NCBI GenBank assembly: GCA_023623175.1
Contig: JAMNXU010000005.1
Location: forward strand, 1 to 48,254
Source of the DNA: Bacillota bacterium
Lineage (GTDB): Bacteria > Bacillota > Clostridia > Acetivibrionales > JAMNXU01
Direction: 5' to 3'
DNA: 48,254 bases
This document shows positions 1 through 6,299 of this stretch, in pieces. Made by a program: the position numbers and the translations under genes. The notes beneath the pieces are model-generated. The model did no database searches. It was not told where the DNA came from and worked only from the letters and a program-made list of their open reading frames with translations. Every line of letters begins with the position of its first letter. Position 1 is the first letter of the stretch.

Positions 1-58
1 AAGATTACATCGATAAATGAATTTACATTGACACCAGTAGCTTTATTACATAAATGAG

Positions 59-92
59 GTGAAAAAATGATAAAGTAGAAATCATTTTACAC
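59..92 (-). terminator. weak hairpin, possible terminator of the left-end operon
   Basis: The inverted repeat AAAATGAT/ATCATTTT (leftward strand, 9-nt loop) runs straight into a short T run. It follows the last small leftward ORF, so it could end the element's replication operon. AT-only stems occur easily by chance in DNA this AT-rich, so confidence is low. Confidence 0.3.
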
Positions 93-186
93 CACTTGAC
101 AAGACACTATCTTGCATTTTGTGAAAGTTTTTCTTCTGCTTTAATTGTTCTATAATTTGATTACACTGTTTTTGCATATCGTTCAT
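82..186 (-). CDS. small hypothetical protein (34 aa) of the mobile element
   Basis: This short leftward ORF begins MNDMQKQ and is rich in Lys and Gln. Its ATG lies 6 bases after an AGAAGG ribosome-binding site, and it overlaps the end of the preceding 45-aa ORF in another frame, a layout typical of coupled small phage genes. No domain is recognisable. It would be the last gene before a weak hairpin at 59-92. Evidence is limited to the ribosome-binding site, the overlap and the direction shared with its neighbours. Confidence 0.4.
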   Translation of the reverse strand: MNDMQKQCNQIIEQLKQKKNFHKMQDSVLSSGVK

Positions 187-298
187 CTACCTTCTTTTCT
201 AACTTTTTAATGTCTATGCCCATTATTTTACATAATTCTAATAATTTTTGGTAAATATCATCTAAACTCTTATTGATAGTTTCTAAATCTTTAGACAT
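161..298 (-). CDS. small helical hypothetical protein (45 aa)
   Basis: The ORF begins MSKDLETINK and ends RYAKTV. It is preceded by a GAGGGTG ribosome-binding site at good spacing and starts 17 bases after the primase-like gene ends. The whole chain looks like an amphipathic helix or coiled coil (LDDIYQKLLELCK, IKKLEKKV). It probably belongs to the same leftward operon as the primase. The family is not recognised; phage-encoded small coiled-coil accessory proteins are a plausible comparison but not a proven one. Confidence 0.55.
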   Translation of the reverse strand: MSKDLETINKSLDDIYQKLLELCKIMGIDIKKLEKKVDERYAKTV

Positions 299-314
299 TA
301 TAAATGCACCCTCT

Positions 315-2264
315 TTAATTATTTTTGATAATTAAAAAAGGATAACCTTTTGTGGTTATCCCATATTGTTCTTTTAGTTTTTTATTTGCTCTAACACGTT
401 TTAGGTTGTAACTTTCAAGTATTTCCTGCAAACATCTTTTTAATTTTATTTTCTTTTCTTCTTTTTTCCCTCTTATTTGCCTAATAATCTGTTCTTCTGT
501 ACAATACCCTTGTGCCTGTATCAGTTGAAGTATTATCTTTGTCGCTTTTTCTGCAAATTGTTGGCTTGCTTTAGATAATTTTTCGTCTTTCTGCTGTACA
601 TATACTTTATTAGCTTCATCTTCTGATAAACTTCTAATAAGTAATTCCCTACTGAATCCTGTCATAGTCATATTTTTTTCTTTGTATAGTTTGGCTTTAG
701 TATTAATATTTTGCATTTTGTCAAAACAATAAGAAGGAATACTATAATAAGATGTAATATATTTGTCTTTTTTATATTCTTCTGCTTTCTGTAAATATTT
801 CTCTGGAATATTTTCTTTGCTTAATTTTTCTATCATACCTAAAAAGGTAAATAAATTTATTCTTTGTGATAATCTTTTTAAATTATTATTGTATTTTAAA
901 TAGTTTGCAATATATCTTATACTTGTAAAAAATATTGCTTGATTATCCTGTATTAAGTCATCATCTGTAACATTTTGAATTGCTATTTCATGCAAACATA
1001 CTAACTCTGGAATATATCTATTTATTATCTTGTAAATTTCTGGATATTCCTGTTCAAATTGACTTGACATTATATATTCAATATTTTCTTTTAGCATTTC
1101 TTTAATTCTCTTTTGGTTTTCTGTTTCAACTAATTCAATATCATACACATTTTGTATGAATTCTACTGCTTCTACTTTGTTACATCTTGCTATTGCTTCA
1201 ACTAATGTTGTTATTGTTCCTACAAAACCACAACCAAAACATTTATATAGTCGTGTTCCATCTTCTAAAACAAGAATATGTGCTGAAGGATTAGAGTCAT
1301 TATGCAATACACAGTTAAACATTCCTTCAGGTACACCTAAAAAATCATTTATGCAAATTTTTGTGTAGATAAAGTGCTTCAAATCCGCTTTATTACTAGC
1401 TTTGAAGGGTGTAGGGTAAAAGTGACTACAATAAGTAAGATATATATTATCTTTATTATTGTAGTCACTTTTTTCCCTCATGCCTCTAACCCTTGATATA
1501 TCTGCATTTGAAGGCACTTTTTCATCAATTTTTTTGCAAAGTAATTCTTTCATTTTAGCAACATCTAATCTGCGTATAGCATCTATATGTTCATTTGTTT
1601 TATCAATACTGAATTGTTTTGATGTTGTTATTTTAGTTGATATATTCTTTGTTTCAGGTATATAATCAGGTACTTTTGAATTCAAATGTGTAATAAATTC
1701 ATCTGCATTATACCGTACATCATTATACTGGTATACTGTGCATAGATATTTATTTTGAACATCCTTAGTCCAATAATATCCTGGCAACCTCATTATGAAT
1801 TGTGCTGTGAATACTCTTTCATCACTGTTGAAATAGTGTATTAGTTTTTTCTGTACTTCTTCAAACTGTTCTACTTTGGCATTATTGATTAGCCAATATA
1901 CATGGTATCCATTTCTACTATCAATAACAAAAGAAGGTACAAGTCCAAAATCTTGTACCCTCTGTAATACTCTTTGCTTATATTGTTTGACTATGTCTAA
2001 ATCAAAGTAATTTCCGTTATTATCTTTGCCACAATCGCAATCTATAAAAAAAGCATTAATTTTATTTATTTGTTCTTTTTTTGTTCCTCCGCTATTAACG
2101 GTAAAATAAATATTATATCCTTGCTCATTTAATTGCTTTAATTTATCTTCTATATATTGATTATAATATCCATTGAGATTTAAAGGTTTTTGTCCTTCTT
2201 TTAGTGCTCTAAAATTTATTTTATTGTTCTGATGAAATGCTTCTAGAAATGTTTTTGTGTTCAT
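315..2264 (-). CDS. replication protein: AEP-type primase domain plus CHC2-like zinc finger
   Basis: This 649-residue protein probably primes or initiates replication of the mobile element. Residues about 50-200 carry the marks of archaeo-eukaryotic-primase (RepB/prim-pol) domains: the acidic FIDCDCG (D75/D77), the SRNGYHVYW histidine motif near residue 121, and RLPGYYWTKD near 160-168. Residues about 316-350 form a CHC2-like zinc finger (C318, H321, C342, C345; CVLHNDSNPS then CFGCG) of the kind normally found at the N-terminus of DnaG. No TOPRIM domain follows; the C-terminal 250 residues are helical with a basic, probably winged-helix end. The ATG sits behind a strong AAAGGAGG site and overlaps the DUF5659-like gene upstream. 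Homology is judged from motifs only. No helicase Walker motif is visible. Confidence 0.75.
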   Translation of the reverse strand: MNTKTFLEAFHQNNKINFRALKEGQKPLNLNGYYNQYIEDKLKQLNEQGYNIYFTVNSGGTKKEQINKINAFFIDCDCGKDNNGNYFDLDIVKQYKQRVLQRVQDFGLVPSFVIDSRNGYHVYWLINNAKVEQFEEVQKKLIHYFNSDERVFTAQFIMRLPGYYWTKDVQNKYLCTVYQYNDVRYNADEFITHLNSKVPDYIPETKNISTKITTSKQFSIDKTNEHIDAIRRLDVAKMKELLCKKIDEKVPSNADISRVRGMREKSDYNNKDNIYLTYCSHFYPTPFKASNKADLKHFIYTKICINDFLGVPEGMFNCVLHNDSNPSAHILVLEDGTRLYKCFGCGFVGTITTLVEAIARCNKVEAVEFIQNVYDIELVETENQKRIKEMLKENIEYIMSSQFEQEYPEIYKIINRYIPELVCLHEIAIQNVTDDDLIQDNQAIFFTSIRYIANYLKYNNNLKRLSQRINLFTFLGMIEKLSKENIPEKYLQKAEEYKKDKYITSYYSIPSYCFDKMQNINTKAKLYKEKNMTMTGFSRELLIRSLSEDEANKVYVQQKDEKLSKASQQFAEKATKIILQLIQAQGYCTEEQIIRQIRGKKEEKKIKLKRCLQEILESYNLKRVRANKKLKEQYGITTKGYPFLIIKNN

Positions 2265-2484
2265 CTACATTTCCTCCTTTTAATTGCTCTCTTATCTGTT
2301 GCTTGTATTGTTTGGTTATAGTTTCATATTCCTTAATCGCTTGCCAAACTTCTTCCTTATTCTCAAAAAAGAAAACTAAACTTTTGTTGTTTTTTTTATT
2401 TAAAGATAAATCAATAATTGGGTAACCTTTGTTGCAAAGTATTTTTGCAAGTTTACTTGAATAAACGGGAATGTTACCTTTCAT
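2221..2484 (-). CDS. DUF5659-like small phage/plasmid protein
   Basis: This 87-residue protein has the pattern of the DUF5659 family: an N-terminal IPVYSSKLAKILCNKGYPI segment, a basic hinge and an FFFENKEEVWQAI segment, then a charged helical tail. Such proteins are common in Firmicutes phages and conjugative elements, often next to replication genes; their function is unknown. The ATG follows an AGGAGG site at good spacing. The 3' end overlaps the start of the primase gene by 44 bases, suggesting translational coupling. The family call rests on memory of the motif, not on a search. Confidence 0.6.
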   Translation of the reverse strand: MKGNIPVYSSKLAKILCNKGYPIIDLSLNKKNNKSLVFFFENKEEVWQAIKEYETITKQYKQQIREQLKGGNVDEHKNISRSISSEQ

Positions 2485-2487
2485 GTT

Positions 2488-3252
2488 CTAGTCCTCCTTG
2501 ATTTTTGAATAGTTTACATAATTTTTCCTTGTAAGTGCTAAAGAGAATATATTTGAATCTAATTCCTCTTTGGTCTTTTCATTAGAGATAGGTTTTGTTA
2601 TATATTCAAATTCCTTTATTTTTGTAAACTTAATTTTAGGCATAAAAAAAGGAAGTCCTAAAACTTCCTGCAATTCTCTTAATTTTATATTGGTTTGTAG
2701 TCCACCATTATTAAACCAAATCTTTCCATTTAGGTTATACTTGATAATTATACTTATAAAATCATCTATGCTGTATTTTTGGCATAGATTATACAATTCT
2801 TCAAATCCTAATACGTCAACTAAATAATGCTTGAATGTATCGTGAAAATCTGGATTATAGAAACCCTTATACCCTCCATCAATTGATAGTAGTATTATTT
2901 TCCCTTCTTCTGTTGCAGGTAAAGGGATTTTCAATAAGCTATGTAAATATAACGCTGTACTCATTGAATATTTTTGCTTGTAGGTGTTATTTGTTACATC
3001 ATTATTTAGGTTATATGCTTTTGGATTATATTTATCTTGTTCGCTTAACCTTGTTACGTGGTTTGATATGCAATATCCTTCCATTAGGTCAATATCTACA
3101 CCTATATATTCGTTTTGACTTTGTTTTGATTGGTATAAATTTCTAAAATCATAGAAATAATTAATATCATATTCTTTGACTTGTTCTATTAAAATGCAAC
3201 TATACAAACTATCAATATCGTTGCTTAATATTAGGTCATACTTTTGCTTCAT
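2488..3252 (-). CDS. hypothetical protein with DHH-phosphoesterase-like motifs
   Basis: This 254-residue protein is not firmly recognised. Its first half has spaced acidic motifs resembling DHH-type phosphoesterases: SNDIDSLYSC near residue 10, GVDIDL near 52, SNHVTRL near 64 (where a DHH triad would sit, but here reading NHV) and LLSIDGG near 122. If it is a DHH relative, the key histidine motif is degenerate. The second half is lysine-rich and lacks recognisable motifs. The gene lies between the XRE/small-protein genes and the DUF5659-like gene, with only 3 bases to the latter. A GGGATAG/CTATCCC hairpin lies 5 bases upstream of the ATG, where a ribosome-binding site would be expected but is poor, so translation may be structure-controlled. 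Confidence 0.5.
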   Translation of the reverse strand: MKQKYDLILSNDIDSLYSCILIEQVKEYDINYFYDFRNLYQSKQSQNEYIGVDIDLMEGYCISNHVTRLSEQDKYNPKAYNLNNDVTNNTYKQKYSMSTALYLHSLLKIPLPATEEGKIILLSIDGGYKGFYNPDFHDTFKHYLVDVLGFEELYNLCQKYSIDDFISIIIKYNLNGKIWFNNGGLQTNIKLRELQEVLGLPFFMPKIKFTKIKEFEYITKPISNEKTKEELDSNIFSLALTRKNYVNYSKIKED

Positions 3253-3256
3253 AATC

Positions 3257-3278
3257 GGGATAGGTCTGCATCTATCCC
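3257..3278 (-). promoter_or_regulatory. hairpin just upstream of the start codon at 3252
   Basis: GGGATAG (3257-3263) pairs with CTATCCC (3272-3278) around an 8-nt loop, ending 5 bases before the ATG of the 254-aa protein gene. No good Shine-Dalgarno sequence is visible. The hairpin could occlude or position the ribosome, or be a protein-binding site. Its right arm overlaps the first of the CCCTTATTC repeats. Confidence 0.4.
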
Positions 3279-3362
3279 TTATTCACTTGCATAATTATTA
3301 AGATTACCTCTACCATAGATAATCCCTTATTCTACCTTTTATTCCATAGGTGAATAAGGGAT
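3274..3362. repeat. three-copy CCCTTATTC repeat, two copies forming an inverted repeat
   Basis: ATCCCTTATTCAC occurs at 3274-3286. ATCCCTTATTCTACC occurs at 3322-3336, and its near-perfect inverted copy GGTGAATAAGGGAT at 3349-3362. The last two form an 11-bp or longer stem with a 12-nt loop. The block fills the gap between the 40-aa ORF and the 254-aa protein gene. It could be an operator for the neighbouring XRE protein, a replication iteron, or a leader structure. Confidence 0.6.
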
Positions 3363-3391
3363 ATTATACAAAACCCATCTTTCGACACCTC

Positions 3392-3514
3392 CTATTTTTG
3401 TTTCCTGTTGTTGCGTTTTTGTATATCGTTTTCTTTATCGTTGACTTGCTTTTTCCATTTCTCTAACATTTTTTCAAACTTTTGTTGTGGTGTTAGTGCT
3501 TTTTTATTTTGCAT
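3392..3514 (-). CDS. small basic hypothetical protein (40 aa)
   Basis: The ORF begins MQNKKALTPQQ and ends in a very basic tail (KRNNRKQK). It overlaps the 3' end of the XRE regulator gene by 11 bases and has a GGGGAAAG sequence just before the ATG. The LTPQQKFEKMLEKWKKQV segment is predicted helical. No family is recognised. Its position directly behind the regulator suggests a two-gene unit. An AGGAGGTG site overlaps its stop codon, but only a 4-codon ORF follows it. Confidence 0.5.
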   Translation of the reverse strand: MQNKKALTPQQKFEKMLEKWKKQVNDKENDIQKRNNRKQK

Positions 3515-3707
3515 TGACTTTCCCCGTTTCATATTCCTGAATAAATTTATCATAAAGTTCTACTTTCCACTCCGGTATATCTCTCATGTCATTTTCCCAC
3601 CTAGAAATTGTTCCTTCACTTAGATGAATATATTTAGATACATCCCATAAGCGGATATTATGCTTTTTCCTCCACACCTTGTAATCTTGTCTTTTTTCAA
3701 ACATCAT
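3504..3707 (-). CDS. XRE-family helix-turn-helix regulator
   Basis: This 67-residue protein is essentially one XRE/Cro-type helix-turn-helix: WRKKHNIRLWDVSKYIHLSEGT, followed by ISRWENDMRDIPEWKVELYDKFI. I chose the ATG at 3707, 6 bases after an AGAAGGTG ribosome-binding site, over an in-frame GTG nine bases upstream. It is the first gene after a terminator and precedes the replication block, the usual place for a repressor or early regulator of a phage-like element. The inverted repeat at 3322-3362 is a candidate operator. The target is unknown. Confidence 0.8.
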   Translation of the reverse strand: MMFEKRQDYKVWRKKHNIRLWDVSKYIHLSEGTISRWENDMRDIPEWKVELYDKFIQEYETGKVNAK

Positions 3708-3755
3708 ATCTATCACCTTCTGTTTTTTTTATTTTTTTTTGCATTTTTAAAAAAA

Positions 3756-3794
3756 ATAAAAAAGAGAAAAGAACCGCTTAAAGCAGTCCTTTCC
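3756..3794 (-). terminator. terminator after the capsid gene
   Basis: On the leftward strand GGACTGC pairs with GCGGTTC (two G-T wobbles) around TTTAA and is followed by a long T-rich run. It lies about 40 bases past the stop codon of the capsid gene and separates the scaffold/capsid unit from the XRE/replication unit. Confidence 0.7.
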
Positions 3795-3831
3795 TCAAAC
3801 CCCAACTTCCTTTAGATGCTATAAAGATGAA

Positions 3832-4710
3832 TTACTGTGCAACTGCAACCGCTTTGCTATTCAATACTTTTAATGAACATTCAGTAATTACCATTCCTTT
3901 AAGGTAATCGCCATCTTTTGCTAGCATTTCAAAGGAAGGTTTACGCAAATAAACCAACCTCAAATATGCAGGGTCAACAACCAATATCTTGTCAACTGGC
4001 ATGTGCCTGTTAAGTACCACGTTTACAACTCCATAATTTGTAATAACCTTGTTAGCAACAAAACCAAAGGTATCCATAGGCATGTTGTAGTTAATCTGAT
4101 TAGCATAAAAACCGTCAATAATCTCCTTAAAATCCGCATTTACAAAGCAATAGAATTCATTACTACCTAGTCCAGCATCCCAAAGTTTCTTTACAACTGC
4201 CTTAAAATCATTTTGTGTAGGTGCTGTTTCAATTTCTACCACGTTATCAGGATGAACCTGTTCAAAAATGGATTTCATCCTTCTAATATAAGGTACTTGT
4301 GAACCGTCATTGTAGTTTGTGGGTGCAAGCATTTTCTTTTCAATATTAACCTTGACTTCGGTTAATCTGTCGTTGATTTCACTTGCAAACAAATCATTAA
4401 TACCAACAATATTACTTGCCTGAGCCGAACCGCTTACCTGTACTGCCTTTGAGAATATCTCCATCACGTTTGATTTTTCCGCTCTACCACTTGAAACAAA
4501 TGTATCAGGTGTATGTCCTTCTGTTTTGCTTATATCCTCTGTATCATCAAGGGTCTTTTCTCTCCAGTTTATGGTTACGCTTCCAGCAGTTTCTACAAGT
4601 TTCTTATTCATGAGTAAGGTTGTAAATGGTGTATCACTAGGGGCAACAAGTGCAATTTCCCTTGATAAGTCAATGTTTTCATGCTGCGTAAAATTACTTG
4701 TCTTTATCAT
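3832..4710 (-). CDS. SU10-type (DUF5309-like) major capsid protein
   Basis: This 292-residue protein resembles the SU10/DUF5309 branch of HK97-fold major capsid proteins. The N-terminal part has the typical REIALVAPSDTPFTTLL segment, then VTINWREKTL and an AEKSNVMEIFSKAVQVSGSA stretch near residues 77-96, followed by a helix of the spine type. The C-terminal half (VNVVLNRHMPVDKILVVDP) has the strand-rich P/A-domain pattern. Its length fits the family. It directly follows a scaffold-like gene, as in tailed-phage head modules, with a GGAGG site before the ATG. No portal, terminase, protease or tail gene accompanies it here, and it is followed by a terminator and then replication genes. The product would assemble capsid shells, alone or with a helper phage. 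Confidence 0.7.
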   Translation of the reverse strand: MIKTSNFTQHENIDLSREIALVAPSDTPFTTLLMNKKLVETAGSVTINWREKTLDDTEDISKTEGHTPDTFVSSGRAEKSNVMEIFSKAVQVSGSAQASNIVGINDLFASEINDRLTEVKVNIEKKMLAPTNYNDGSQVPYIRRMKSIFEQVHPDNVVEIETAPTQNDFKAVVKKLWDAGLGSNEFYCFVNADFKEIIDGFYANQINYNMPMDTFGFVANKVITNYGVVNVVLNRHMPVDKILVVDPAYLRLVYLRKPSFEMLAKDGDYLKGMVITECSLKVLNSKAVAVAQ

Positions 4711-4726
4711 CTCTAATCATCCTCCA

Positions 4727-5125
4727 TCATCCGAAAATTTTTGATAGTTTTGAAAAAATCATGCCCTCAACATTTTTTTCTTTTTCTGCTACAGAGTAGC
4801 TGTCATCTGGCTTGTGGTCATTCGGCTTGTATGAGTTTTCTATGTCCTGCTTTTTCTTCAACTCAAGCAGTTTGTTGATTTTTTCCTGTGCCTTTTTAAT
4901 GTCTTCGGCTTCTACAAGGTCAAAATAACTCTCATCAAGCCCTGCCTTCAACATTTCATTTTTTATTGCTACTGCAACATTGACTTTCTGTAATTCTGCA
5001 TACTGCTGTTTGAGTGTTTCTACATCTGCAATATTCTTTTCAAGTTCTGCTATTTTAGTTTCATATTGTGCAAGTATTTCCTGCACTTCTTCTTTTGAAT
5101 AAGTTTCTTTTGTCAATTCAATCAT
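4727..5125 (-). CDS. scaffold-like coiled-coil protein (DUF4355-like)
   Basis: This 132-residue protein is dominated by a coiled coil (about residues 10-50, EEVQEILAQYETKIAELEK) and a second helical region around 75-92, then a polar linker and a short C-terminal helix (MIFSKLSKIFG). This matches the DUF4355-type scaffolds found immediately upstream of phage capsid genes, which act as internal assembly chaperones and leave the mature shell. The ATG follows a strong AAAGGAGG site. It is the first gene of the leftward unit and lies 16 bases before the capsid gene. The name rests on composition and context, because scaffolds share little sequence. Confidence 0.65.
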   Translation of the reverse strand: MIELTKETYSKEEVQEILAQYETKIAELEKNIADVETLKQQYAELQKVNVAVAIKNEMLKAGLDESYFDLVEAEDIKKAQEKINKLLELKKKQDIENSYKPNDHKPDDSYSVAEKEKNVEGMIFSKLSKIFG

Positions 5126-5218
5126 GTTTCGTTATTCCTCCTTTATATTTTAGGGTGGAGAATTATGGTATAAGACAAACATTGGTCTATATATCATCAG
5201 CATATAGCTGTTGATACC

Positions 5219-5256
5219 GAAAAAATAAAAAAGAGGAAGTTAATTTGACTTCCTCT
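5219..5256 (-). terminator. leftward terminator upstream of the scaffold gene
   Basis: AGAGGAAGT (5232-5240) pairs with ACTTCCTCT (5248-5256); on the leftward strand the stem is followed by TTTTTTATTTTT. It stops transcription arriving from the right, through the tRNA-like fragment, before the scaffold/capsid unit begins. Confidence 0.75.
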
Positions 5257-5277
5257 ATACAAGAGTATGGGATAGTA

Positions 5278-5331
5278 CCGCTTTTTTTCTTACTTTGGAG
5301 GAGGTGGGATTCGAACCCACGCAAAAAGCGG
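5278..5331 (-). repeat. palindrome enclosing a tRNA T-arm
   Basis: CCGCTTTTT (5278-5286) and AAAAAGCGG (5323-5331) are perfect inverted 9-mers. Between them sits the tRNA-like 3' end with its own GTGGG/CCCAC stem. The result is a nested cruciform-capable structure, unusual for an ordinary tRNA remnant and suggestive of a recombination or attachment site. Confidence 0.6.
5296..5322 (-). tRNA. tRNA 3'-end fragment (T-arm plus acceptor strand only)
   Basis: On the leftward strand there is a perfect T-arm (GTGGG, loop TTCGAAT, CCCAC at 5304-5320), then CTCCTCC for the acceptor 3' strand and A as discriminator. The matching 5' half (GGAGGAG acceptor, D-arm, anticodon) is absent from the upstream AT-rich DNA, and CCA is not encoded. 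This is a remnant, the kind left where tyrosine-recombinase elements integrate in tRNA (or tmRNA) genes. The amino-acid identity cannot be told. Confidence 0.6.
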
Positions 5332-5388
5332 CAAAAACTACCTAATATGAGCATACTGTACTAATAGCTGGTCGCAGCAAAAAATGTA

Positions 5389-5430
5389 TATCAATCCTTT
5401 TGGGATTGATACCTTTTTATTTTTATTTTT
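5389..5430 (+). terminator. rightward terminator hairpin
   Basis: TATCAATCC (5389-5397) pairs with GGATTGATA (5403-5411) around a 5-nt loop and is followed on the + strand by a T-rich tract. No rightward gene ends here, so it may insulate the region or belong to a lost gene. Confidence 0.55.
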
Positions 5431-5455
5431 TTTGCGTTTTTTAAAAAATATATAA

Positions 5456-5478
5456 AAAGGGTACATGAAGTACCCTTT
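5456..5478 (+). promoter_or_regulatory. hairpin before a strong ribosome-binding site
   Basis: AAAGGGTAC (5456-5464) pairs perfectly with GTACCCTTT (5470-5478) around a 5-nt loop. It is immediately followed by AAAGGAG and a short 13-codon ORF, resembling a leader arrangement. Confidence 0.45.
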
Positions 5479-5490
5479 ATGAAAGGAGAA

Positions 5491-5532
5491 ATGTATATGA
5501 TAAGAATTCCTGATAATGTATTGAAACCCTAG
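5491..5532 (+). CDS. 13-codon ORF, leader peptide or truncated gene start
   Basis: An AAAGGAG ribosome-binding site precedes an ATG that opens only MYMIRIPDNVLKP before TAG. An internal ATG (third codon) is equally plausible. The strong initiation context, but immediate stop, suggests either a leader peptide in front of the repeat region or the remaining 5' end of a gene replaced by the array. No rightward ORF follows for more than 1 kb. Confidence 0.3.
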   Translation: MYMIRIPDNVLKP

Positions 5533-5547
5533 CATGGGTGATTAACC

Positions 5548-5568
5548 AATATTATATTAATAATTTGT
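5548..5568. repeat. 21-bp direct repeat, first of three copies
   Basis: The sequence AATATTATATTAATA followed by ATTTGT occurs here. It recurs with one mismatch at 6275-6295 and with more divergence at 6708-6728. The first two copies bracket the hairpin array; the third lies about 70 bases before the cotJC junction. Confidence 0.5.
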
Positions 5569-5608
5569 TCTTCCAATCTGATAAATAAAAATTGAAAAAA
5601 TCTTTGAA

Positions 5609-6188
5609 ATCGTTGATTTTACTGTATTTCATGCAGGTTTGCAGAATTTTCTAATTGATTAGATTTTTGTTTTTCTTTTCCATTAATAGCAAAATGGGAC
5701 AACAAATCTCAAAATCCACTATTTATGCAGGTTTCAAGGATTTTCTAAATGGTAAAGTTTTTGTTTATAATTCTATTCCATAGAATAGGAAAATGTTAAT
5801 TTTTATAAAAAATTGCCCAAAATCCACTATTCATGCTGATTTGCAGGATTTTCTAAACATACACGCTTTTGTCTATATTCTTTTTGTTTATCTTTTTCAT
5901 TATATCAAAATGGGGTAGCAAATCTCAAAATCCGCTATTCATGCAGGTTTGCGGGATTTTCTAAAGTATTAGATTTTTGTTTATAATTCTATTCCATAGA
6001 ATAGAAAAATGTTATTTTTTATAAATAAATTTCTCAAAATCCGCTATTCATGCAGGTTTGCAGGATTTTCTAAAGCGTCCGAATTTGCCTCCTATATTCT
6101 TTTTGCTTTTCTCTTCCATTAATAGAGAAATGGGGTATTAAATCTTAAAATTCGCTATTCATGCAGGTTTCAAGGATTTTCTAAAGCG
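5609..6188. repeat. six-copy hairpin-repeat array with about 108-bp period
   Basis: Six related units of about 40 bp have a left arm AAAATCCGC, a centre CTATTCATGCAGGTTTGC and a right arm GGATTTTCTAAA. The ATGCAGGTTT core (ATGCTGATTT in copy 3) starts at 5631, 5725, 5833, 5941, 6050 and 6161, giving steps of 94, 108, 109 (108), 109 and 111. The AAAATCC/GGATTTT arms make each unit a hairpin, often with an inner TGCA/TGCA pair; copy 1 is the most degenerate. Spacers come in two alternating types: type A (after copies 2 and 4) contains ATTCTATTCCATAGAAT, and type B (after copies 1, 3 and 5) contains a CCATT...AATGG-like segment ending ATGGGG or similar. The true tandem unit is therefore about 217 bp. 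No ORF fits. It is not a CRISPR. Confidence 0.85.
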
Positions 6189-6205
6189 GTAGCAGGTCTA
6201 TATAA

Positions 6206-6272
6206 ATAAAAGCCACATTTCATTTAAGGGTGTTCTAAAGTGGATTCCCCTTAAACCAAATCTGGCTTTTAT
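6206..6272 (+). ncRNA. candidate structured RNA: nested hairpin after the repeat array
   Basis: Outer arms AAAAGCCA (6208-6215) and TGGCTTTT (6263-6270) enclose inner arms TTTAAGGG (6223-6230) and CCCTTAAA (6248-6255). The element lies between the last array copy and a clear rightward terminator at 6300-6330, with no rightward ORF. A rightward noncoding transcript is therefore plausible. The strand choice rests on that terminator. No known RNA family was recognised. Confidence 0.4.
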
Positions 6273-6299
6273 AAAATATTATATTAATATTTTGTCGTT

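Noticed and set aside
5338..5535. 65-codon leftward ORF right of the tRNA remnant
   Set aside because: It runs through two perfect hairpins and a T-rich tract and reads as low-complexity Lys/Phe/Ile. No ribosome-binding site supports it.
5296..5660. Complete tRNA or tmRNA on the leftward strand
   Set aside because: Only the T-arm and acceptor 3' strand are present. No GGAGGAG acceptor partner, D-arm, anticodon stem or tmRNA tag reading frame could be found upstream up to the array.
5609..6188. CRISPR array
   Set aside because: Units of about 40 bp are separated by 55-70 bp spacers that fall into two related, alternating types, and the units themselves are hairpin arms with variable ends. 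CRISPR spacers are unique. No cas genes are present.
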